In this document: piece by piece, positions 46,831-52,603 of the stretch
Layout of the letters: each line of letters begins with the position of its first letter
Numbering within the stretch: position 1 is the first letter of the stretch
Source: Candidatus Berkelbacteria bacterium
GTDB lineage: Bacteria > Patescibacteriota > UBA1384 > JACPKC01
Length of the DNA: 52,603 bases
Reading direction: 5' to 3'
Assembly: GCA_016198415.1 (NCBI GenBank)
Contig: JACQIO010000016.1
Coordinates: 70,084-122,686, forward strand
The notes under the pieces: generated by a model
Seen by the model: only the letters and a program-made list of their open reading frames with translations
Database searches by the model: none
Told to the model about the DNA's origin: nothing
Translations under genes and position numbers: made by a program

Positions 46831-48422
46831 CGGCCCCGTCCTCGCCACTCGTCCTGCTGATCTTGGATGGCTTTGGACTTTCGCCCGCTGTAGCCGGGAA
46901 TGCCATCCTCAACGCCAAGACGCCAACGCTCGATCGGTTGACCAGTCAGTACCCCTACGTTGCCCTCCGCGCCCACGGGACTGAGGTGGGACTCCCTTGG
47001 GGAGAGATGGGGAACTCTGACGTTGGCCACGTCAACCTCGGCGCGGGTCGGATTGTCTTGCAGGACGTGACGCGAATCACGATGGCCATTGACGATGGGT
47101 CGTTCGCCACGAACGAGGCCCTGTTGGCGGCCTGTCGGCGCGTCAAGGAAACGGGCGGCACGCTTCACTGCCTCGGCTTAGCGTCTCCGGGCGGAGTCCA
47201 CGGACATATCGACCACTTGCTCGCTCTCCTCTCGCTCGCCCACGCCCAGGGGGTCAACAACATCCACGTTCACCTGATTGCCGATGGCCGGGACACCGAG
47301 CCACGCGCCCTCACAACGTACCTTGCAAGGCTCGAACAGGGGGCGGCTAAGGCTGGTGCCCAGATTCGGAGTCTCGCGGGCCGCTACTACGCGATGGATC
47401 GGGATCAGCGCTGGGATCGGACCCGGGCTGCCTACGCCGCGATTGCCCGCGCGGAGGCACCGTATCAGGCAGCGACGCTCAGCCAGGCCGTTCTGCAGGC
47501 CTACCAGCGCGGTGAGAGCGATGAGTTCATCCAGCCGACGCTGATCGGTCGGGCCACCCAGGCATCGGCAGTCCTGAATGCGCAGTCGGACGTTGTGATC
47601 TTCACCAACTATCGGTCCGACCGAGCCCGTCAACTTGCTCAAGCCTTGGGTCAGGCTGAGTTTGCCGACTTTCAGCGTCCGGAGGCGCCGTGTACGCTCG
47701 TGACCATGACGGACTACGGTGTTGAGCTCGCTGCTGGGACGGTGGCCTTTCCAGAGCCAGCACTCGCCAACCAATTCGCGGCCGTCGTTGCCCATGCCCA
47801 ACTGCGCCAGCTCCACGTTGCCGAGACGGAGAAGTATGCCCACGCGACCTACTTCTTCAACGGTGGGGTTGAGCCGACCTTTCCCGGAGAAAAGCGTCTC
47901 CTCATCCACTCGCCCAAGGTGACCACGTATGACCAAGCGCCAGCGATGGCGGTTCCCGAGGTGATGAACGCGCTCCTCGCGGCCCTGGCGAGTCAGAGCT
48001 GTGAGGTCGCCATTGTCAACTTGGCCAGTCCCGATATGGTTGGTCACACCGGGAACCTTGCGGCCACCACTCAGGCGATTGAGGTGGTCGATCGTGAGCT
48101 CGGTCGTCTCTTGACGGTGGTCGAGACCGGGCAGGCACGACTGCTCCTGACGGCTGATCACGGGAATGCCGAACAGCTCATCCACCCGGAAACCGGAGAC
48201 ATCGATAAGGAACACACCACCAACCCTGTCCCGTTGCTCTACGCTGACCCCCACCATCAACGCGAGCGCGTCCCGCTGGCTGAGGCAAAGCTCACCTTCA
48301 TGGCCGAGCAGCCGATTGGGATCCTGGCGGACGTGGCACCGACCGCGCTCGAACTCTTGGGGCTCACCCCACCGACTGAAATGACCGGCCAGAGCTTGCT
48401 CTCGGAACTGGAGCGCTCGTAG
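46827..48422 (+). CDS. gpmI: 2,3-bisphosphoglycerate-independent phosphoglycerate mutase (canonical copy)
   Basis: A 531-residue iPGM, interconverting 3- and 2-phosphoglycerate with two manganese ions. The phosphorylated Ser lies in GEMGNSDVGHVNLGAGR; substrate and metal residues are visible in GGVHGHIDHL, ADGRDTEP, GRYYAMDRDQRWDR, NYRSDRARQ, EKYAHATYFFNGG, PDMVGHTGN, LTADHGNAE and HTTNPVP. All match the family, so this copy should be active. Its ATG overlaps the enolase stop (ATGA), and a paralogue follows ten bases after its stop. Confidence 0.96.
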   Translation: MTAPSSPLVLLILDGFGLSPAVAGNAILNAKTPTLDRLTSQYPYVALRAHGTEVGLPWGEMGNSDVGHVNLGAGRIVLQDVTRITMAIDDGSFATNEALLAACRRVKETGGTLHCLGLASPGGVHGHIDHLLALLSLAHAQGVNNIHVHLIADGRDTEPRALTTYLARLEQGAAKAGAQIRSLAGRYYAMDRDQRWDRTRAAYAAIARAEAPYQAATLSQAVLQAYQRGESDEFIQPTLIGRATQASAVLNAQSDVVIFTNYRSDRARQLAQALGQAEFADFQRPEAPCTLVTMTDYGVELAAGTVAFPEPALANQFAAVVAHAQLRQLHVAETEKYAHATYFFNGGVEPTFPGEKRLLIHSPKVTTYDQAPAMAVPEVMNALLAALASQSCEVAIVNLASPDMVGHTGNLAATTQAIEVVDRELGRLLTVVETGQARLLLTADHGNAEQLIHPETGDIDKEHTTNPVPLLYADPHHQRERVPLAEAKLTFMAEQPIGILADVAPTALELLGLTPPTEMTGQSLLSELERS

Positions 48423-48432
48423 TTGGAGTATC

Positions 48433-50091
48433 ATGCCCAAACCCGTTGTCACGGACATGCACAGGCGACCGAAGCCAGTCGTCTTGGTCATCATTGATGG
48501 CTGGGGCGTCTCGCCATCCTGGGGCGGCAATGCGATCAGCGCCAACAATCCTCCAACCTTCCAGTACTTGTGGAAGTACTACCCGCACGCTATCCTCCAG
48601 GCCTTTCGGGTGGTGGCTGACACAACCGGCGTGGTTGGCTCGTCCGAGATTGGCCACGCCTCGATTGGGTCGGGCCGACTCGTCAAGCAAGACCTGACCG
48701 AACTGAACCTTGCGATCGGGAGTGGCCAGTTCTTTCAGAATCCTGGGCTGCGGGATGCCTTCCAGCGGGTCCGCGCGGATGGGGGCGTAGTTCACCTGAC
48801 CGGCCTCCTCTCCGACGGCGGCATCCATGGCGATGACCGACACGCCCTTGCGCTGGCCGAGTTTGCCAAGCGTGAGGGGATTGAGAAGGTCTGGCTTCAC
48901 CCCATCCTCGACGGCATCGACGTGGACACCACCTCAGGCCTGCGGTACCTTGAGCGGCTCGAGACCGGGCTTGGTCAACTGGGAGTCGGAACGGTTGCGA
49001 CGGTCATGGGTCGGTACTATGGGATGGACAAGGGTGGATACTGGGACCGGACCGAGCGGGCGTATCGAGCGATGGTGATGGGCGAGGGCAATCGGGCCCG
49101 CTCGAGCACCGAGGCGCTCACCCAGGCGTATCAAGCTGGCCTGGATGATGAGCACCTCGTGCCCACCGTCGTGAGTGACGGCGGATCAGGCGGCCAGACG
49201 GCCACAGCCAAGCGGTACGTGGCGGGCCGAGTCCAGCCGGGCGATCTCCTCATCCACTGGAACTTCCGGGCCGACCGAGCCCGACAACTCGTCCGTGCTT
49301 TTGCCGATCCGCGGGCCCTGCGCCGGCTGTTCCTGCGACACTTCCCACTCTGCGGAGCGCGTGTGGTGACGATGACCGACTACCACCTGGACCTCCCGCT
49401 CGTACAGGTAGCATTTCCAGCCGCAGCGATTGAGAACACCCTCGCCCACCTCCTGGCCAACCACGGCTACTCACAGCTCCACGTGGCCGAGTCTGAGAAG
49501 TACGCGCACGTGACCTACTTCTTCAATGGCGGCCGGGAGGAGCCGTACCCGAATGAAGACCGGCTGATTTTGCCTTCGCCCAGAGCCGAGTCGTATCAGA
49601 CCGTCCCGGCGATGAATGCCGGCGGGATCACCCGGGCGCTCGAGCAGGCAATTCGGAAACGCTCCCACGACTTCATCGTGGCCAACTTTGCGAACGTGGA
49701 TATGGTGGCCCACACTGGCAACCTAATTGCGACGGGTGAGGCCGTCCTGGTGGTGGACGAAGCGCTCAGGCGGATTGCCAATGCCGTCATTGATGTTGGG
49801 GGGGTGCTCTTCATCACGGCCGACCATGGCAACGCCGAGTCCGTGGTGACGCTCGAGCGCGGGGATCGGGAAACTCTGCACACCCTGAATCCAGTCCCCT
49901 TCCTCTACGTGGCCGCGGATGCCAAGAAAGATGAGCGTCTGGCTGGCCACCCCATCCGCGCCAATCTCCTCGGTCAAATTGTCCAGTCCAAGCACACGCT
50001 GGCTGACGTCGCCCCAACCGTCCTCGAGATCTTTGGCGTTCCCAAACCCAGCGACATGACCGGCTCCTCGCTCTTCCCGAACCTTGAGTAG
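48433..50091 (+). CDS. Second phosphoglycerate mutase-like protein (divergent iPGM paralogue)
   Basis: A 552-residue iPGM-fold protein. Metal ligands are kept: Asp in IIDGWGVS, the Ser in GSSEIGHASIGSGR, VDMVAHTGN, ITADHGNAE and HTLNPVP. Substrate-contact residues differ from the upstream copy: DGRD is DGID, MDRDQRW is MDKGGYW and GHIDH is GDDRH, while FRADRARQ and EKYAHVTYFFNGG are retained. The paralogue may have changed substrate, regulate the canonical enzyme, or form a heterodimer. GGAG lies four bases before the ATG. Confidence 0.88.
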   Translation: MPKPVVTDMHRRPKPVVLVIIDGWGVSPSWGGNAISANNPPTFQYLWKYYPHAILQAFRVVADTTGVVGSSEIGHASIGSGRLVKQDLTELNLAIGSGQFFQNPGLRDAFQRVRADGGVVHLTGLLSDGGIHGDDRHALALAEFAKREGIEKVWLHPILDGIDVDTTSGLRYLERLETGLGQLGVGTVATVMGRYYGMDKGGYWDRTERAYRAMVMGEGNRARSSTEALTQAYQAGLDDEHLVPTVVSDGGSGGQTATAKRYVAGRVQPGDLLIHWNFRADRARQLVRAFADPRALRRLFLRHFPLCGARVVTMTDYHLDLPLVQVAFPAAAIENTLAHLLANHGYSQLHVAESEKYAHVTYFFNGGREEPYPNEDRLILPSPRAESYQTVPAMNAGGITRALEQAIRKRSHDFIVANFANVDMVAHTGNLIATGEAVLVVDEALRRIANAVIDVGGVLFITADHGNAESVVTLERGDRETLHTLNPVPFLYVAADAKKDERLAGHPIRANLLGQIVQSKHTLADVAPTVLEIFGVPKPSDMTGSSLFPNLE

Positions 50092-50094
50092 CCG

Positions 50095-51429
50095 ATGACG
50101 GTCCGCGACCGAGCCACCGAGATTGTGCGCACACTCCAGAGCGCTGGCTACGAGACCTACTGGGTTGGCGGATCGGTTCGGGATCTCCTCTTGGGTGGTC
50201 AGCCGAATGACTATGACATTGTCACCAGCGCACCACCCGAGGATGTCCAGCGACTCTTCCCAGACCACTTTCTGGCTGGTAAGGCCTTTGGTGTGGTCAC
50301 GGCTACTTTTCCTGAGGGACTGTTTGAGATTGCGACCTTCCGGCGGGAGGCCAACTACACTGATCGGAGACGCCCGGATACGGTGGCCTGGGCCGACGCC
50401 AAGGCCGATGTTCTCCGCCGGGACTTTACGGTCAATGGCCTCCTCTACGATCCACTCACGGAAACGGTCATCGATCACGTTGACGGTCAACGTGATCTGC
50501 GACTCCGACTCATCCGGTTCATCGGTGACCCGGAGCAGCGGGTTCTCGAAGATCCCTTGAGGTTGCTCCGTGCCATTCGACTCAAGTGCCAGCTCGATTT
50601 CCAGTACGACAAGCCCACCTACGAAGCCCTCAGACGCCAGGCTCCGGAGATTCGCCACGTGGCTGCCGAACGGGTCAGAGACGAGCTCGCCAGGATGTGG
50701 GCTGGACCACGCCGCGCCAGCGCCCTCCACGATCTGGACCAGGTCGGCCTCTTGCAGGCGATCCTGCCTGAGGTTGACAATCTCAAGGGAACGCCGCAAC
50801 CGTACGAGTTTCACCGGGAGGGTGACGTGTTTGAGCACACCAGCCAGGCGGTGGCCGCGTTGCCGAGCGATGCGCCGAGTTTCTTGGTCTGGGCGACTCT
50901 GCTCCACGATGTGGCGAAGCCGGCCACGCTCACCTACCCGAGTGGGAGCCAGGGTCGGATTAGTAGCCGGAGTCACTCGGATACCTCAGCGGTCATGGCC
51001 GGTGCCATTCTTCGTCGGCTGCGCGCACCCAAGGCAGAGATTGAGACCGTTGCGTGGCTGATCGGACACCACATGCGCTTGGCCGACATCGAGCACATGC
51101 GACCAGCCCGTCAGGAAGCCTATGTCCTCGATCCGCGCTTCCCTTGGCTCCTGGAGCTCCTGCGAGCCGATGCCACGGGGACTACCCCTACCGATCTCTC
51201 GCTCTACGCCCACGACCTCAAGCTCTATGAACGGCTGAAGGCCAATCACGAGCGCCAGGTGCGAGAACGACCACCGCTCCTCCTCAATGGTCACGATCTC
51301 CAGACAGAGCTCGGTCTCGAGCCTGGTCCCAAGATCGGCGAGCTGCTCGAGCAGGTGCGCGATGCCCAGCTACATGGGCAGGTCAAGACCAAGACCGAGG
51401 CCCTGAAGTTTGTCCGCGGGTTGCTCTAG
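50095..51429 (+). CDS. cca: tRNA nucleotidyltransferase (CCA-adding) with HD domain
   Basis: A 444-residue class II nucleotidyltransferase. The head has WVGGSVRDLLLG and NDYDIVTSAPPED (catalytic DxD), followed by EIATFRREANYTDRRRPDTV, DVLRRDFTVNGLLYD and GDPEQRVLEDPLRLLRAIR. An HD domain (TLLHDVAKP, residues about 250-370) follows, then a helical tail. Since both tRNAs here encode CCA, the enzyme would mainly repair 3' ends; a poly(A) polymerase cannot be excluded on sequence alone. It starts four bases after the mutase paralogue. A 13-bp duplication spans its stop codon. Confidence 0.93.
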   Translation: MTVRDRATEIVRTLQSAGYETYWVGGSVRDLLLGGQPNDYDIVTSAPPEDVQRLFPDHFLAGKAFGVVTATFPEGLFEIATFRREANYTDRRRPDTVAWADAKADVLRRDFTVNGLLYDPLTETVIDHVDGQRDLRLRLIRFIGDPEQRVLEDPLRLLRAIRLKCQLDFQYDKPTYEALRRQAPEIRHVAAERVRDELARMWAGPRRASALHDLDQVGLLQAILPEVDNLKGTPQPYEFHREGDVFEHTSQAVAALPSDAPSFLVWATLLHDVAKPATLTYPSGSQGRISSRSHSDTSAVMAGAILRRLRAPKAEIETVAWLIGHHMRLADIEHMRPARQEAYVLDPRFPWLLELLRADATGTTPTDLSLYAHDLKLYERLKANHERQVRERPPLLLNGHDLQTELGLEPGPKIGELLEQVRDAQLHGQVKTKTEALKFVRGLL

Positions 51430-51445
51430 CGTGTTGCTCTAGCGT
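51420..51445 (+). repeat. Tandem 13-bp duplication at the cca stop codon
   Basis: GTTGCTCTAGCGT occurs twice without a gap (51420-51432 and 51433-51445). The cca stop TAG lies in the first copy. Confidence 0.9.
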
Positions 51446-51467
51446 CGAAAAGCCGTGTTTGTTCAGA

Positions 51468-51473
51468 TATACT
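51468..51473 (+). promoter_or_regulatory. -10 box (TATACT) of clpB
   Basis: TATACT, 28 bases before the clpB GTG. No CIRCE inverted repeat (the HrcA heat-shock operator) is visible nearby. Confidence 0.55.
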
Positions 51474-51501
51474 AGACTCGACTTTGGTGGAAGGAGCAGA
51501 C

Positions 51502-52603
51502 GTGGATCTCAACAAGTTCACCGTGAAAACGCAGGAGGCGCTCTTCCAGGCTCAAAACCTGGCCCTTGAGCGACAACAGCAGCAAGTCGATGTGGGGCAC
51601 GTCACCCTGGCGCTCCTGGAGCAGGCCGATGGGATCGTCAAGCCGCTCCTTGAGCGGATGCGCGTCAGCGAGCAGCTCCTCAGATCAAGAATCAATCAGC
51701 TCCTCGATCTCATGCCCCGGACCGTTTCTCCCACAGGTCAGTTTGGTCAGGTCTACATTTCCGAGTCGCTCCGCCGCGTCCTGGTGCAAGCCGGCAAGGA
51801 AGCCGAGGGCCTCAAAGACGAGTTCATCAGCACGGAGCATGTCCTCCTCTCGCTACTGGAGGTGAATACTCCCGTCAAGCAAATCCTCAACGCCCTGGGT
51901 GTCCACCGAGAAGAAACGCTCAAGGCGCTCGCCGATGTCCGGGGCAGTCAGCGGGTGACCGATCAGACGCCCGAGAACAAGTACCAGGTCCTGGAGAAGT
52001 ACACCATTGATCTCACCGAGGACGCCCGGGCCGGCAAACTTGATCCCGTCATCGGGCGGGATGAGGAGATCCGTCGTGTCATGCAGGTCTTGTCGCGGCG
52101 AACCAAGAACAATCCCGTTCTGATCGGAGAACCAGGCGTGGGCAAGACGGCGGTTGTGGAGGGCCTGGCGCAACGGATCGTGGCCGGGGATGTGCCTGAG
52201 TCGATTGCCAACAAGCGGCTCCTGGCCCTGGATCTTGGCTCGCTGATTGCCGGCACCAAGTTTCGGGGTGAGTTTGAGGATCGCCTCAAAGCCATCCTCA
52301 AGGAGATCGATCAGTCGGCCGGACAGGTGATCCTCTTCATCGATGAGCTTCACACGATTGTTGGCGCTGGTGCAACCGATGGGGCGATGGATGCGGCCAA
52401 TCTCTTGAAGCCGGCCTTGGCGCGCGGCAAGCTCCACGCCATTGGCGCAACCACGCTCAAGGAGTACCAACAGCACATTGAGAAAGACGCTGCCCTGGAG
52501 CGACGCTTCCAGCCGGTGACCGTGCCCGAGCCGAGCATGGAGGATACGATTGCGATTCTTCGCGGCATCAAGGAGAAGTACGAGGTGCACCATGGGGTCA
52601 AGA
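51502..52603 (+). CDS. clpB: ATP-dependent chaperone ClpB, N-terminal part (cut by window edge)
   Basis: The first 367 codons of an Hsp100 unfoldase. Residues 1-145 are the Clp-N domain ([35 protein letters not shown]), then [20 protein letters not shown] leads into the first AAA+ module with Walker A GEPGVGKT, Walker B VILFIDE and [13 protein letters not shown]. The middle domain and second ATPase lie beyond the window. The leader FTVKTQEAL and linker YTIDLTEDA favour ClpB over ClpC; the final call rests on unseen sequence. The GTG start follows GGAAGGAG by six bases. It recovers aggregated proteins with DnaK. Confidence 0.9.
   Translation, partial: MDLNKFTVKTQEALFQAQNLALERQQQQVDVGHVTLALLEQADGIVKPLLERMRVSEQLLRSRINQLLDLMPRTVSPTGQFGQVYISESLRRVLVQAGKEAEGLKDEFISTEHVLLSLLEVNTPVKQILNALGVHREETLKALADVRGSQRVTDQTPENKYQVLEKYTIDLTEDARAGKLDPVIGRDEEIRRVMQVLSRRTKNNPVLIGEPGVGKTAVVEGLAQRIVAGDVPESIANKRLLALDLGSLIAGTKFRGEFEDRLKAILKEIDQSAGQVILFIDELHTIVGAGATDGAMDAANLLKPALARGKLHAIGATTLKEYQQHIEKDAALERRFQPVTVPEPSMEDTIAILRGIKEKYEVHHGVK

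Noticed and set aside
47178-48548. A 456-residue minus-strand frame opposite the first phosphoglycerate mutase
   Set aside because: It runs antisense to an unmistakable iPGM and carries no recognisable motif.
49723-50976. A 417-residue minus-strand frame spanning the second mutase and cca
   Set aside because: It is antisense to two clear genes and crosses their boundary.

Overview
This 52.6-kb window is a gene-dense, high-GC bacterial chromosome segment using the standard stop codons (TGA, TAG and TAA all end recognisable genes). The content (compact genes, ATGA/GTGA overlaps, PEGA-like and sortase surface modules, a DUF378 protein, a TrmB-type regulator, a SIS-type phosphoglucose/phosphomannose isomerase, many orphan proteins) suggests a member of the Candidate Phyla Radiation/Patescibacteria or a similarly streamlined lineage. 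That placement is inference. No rRNA gene is present.

Left part (1-7240): a translation edge (yqeY, rpsU, HIT), two HExxH metallopeptidases, rarA, and three orphan envelope or acidic proteins. Between these lie unusually structured non-coding stretches (5573-6040 and 6275-7240), including two candidate structured RNAs with near-consensus promoters: a 6S-like rod on the minus strand and a roughly 370-nt RNA with an internally duplicated domain on the plus strand. A TrmB-type regulator and a complete IS30-family insertion sequence follow.

Middle (9466-27925): a cell-envelope block (lytic transglycosylase, DUF3048 protein, bactofilin-like membrane protein, CHAP hydrolase, LytR_C protein), an SOS pair (dinB-lexA, ATGA overlap), two orphan genes, and a tightly packed minus-strand run nusA-clpC-relA/spoT-hisS-trmH-mazG-like.

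Next (27935-35557) is a ten-gene minus-strand operon murA-mreB-glycosyltransferase-NUDIX-xseA-xseB-exonuclease-(small unlisted ORF)-PPIase-tagA, nearly all linked by overlaps. It is followed by a cell-surface island (35630-43403): a PEGA-like protein, two sortases, three secreted proteins that share nine copies of a roughly 70-residue Asn/Asp/Thr-rich repeat (one with a collagen-like stretch), and a subtilisin.

The right end (43490-52603) carries tRNA-Leu(CAA), a Sua5/TsaC gene, tRNA-Ala(CGC) and a lower-glycolysis operon (PGI/PMI, enolase, two tandem phosphoglycerate mutases, CCA-adding enzyme), ending in a truncated clpB.

Two expression patterns recur. At least five genes (sprT-like, rarA, lexA, dinB, tsaC) have a -10 hexamer exactly six bases before the start codon, implying leaderless mRNAs. 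Several other transcripts appear to begin with a hairpin. A direct-repeat GTTC-N7-GTTC motif near SOS genes is a candidate LexA operator.
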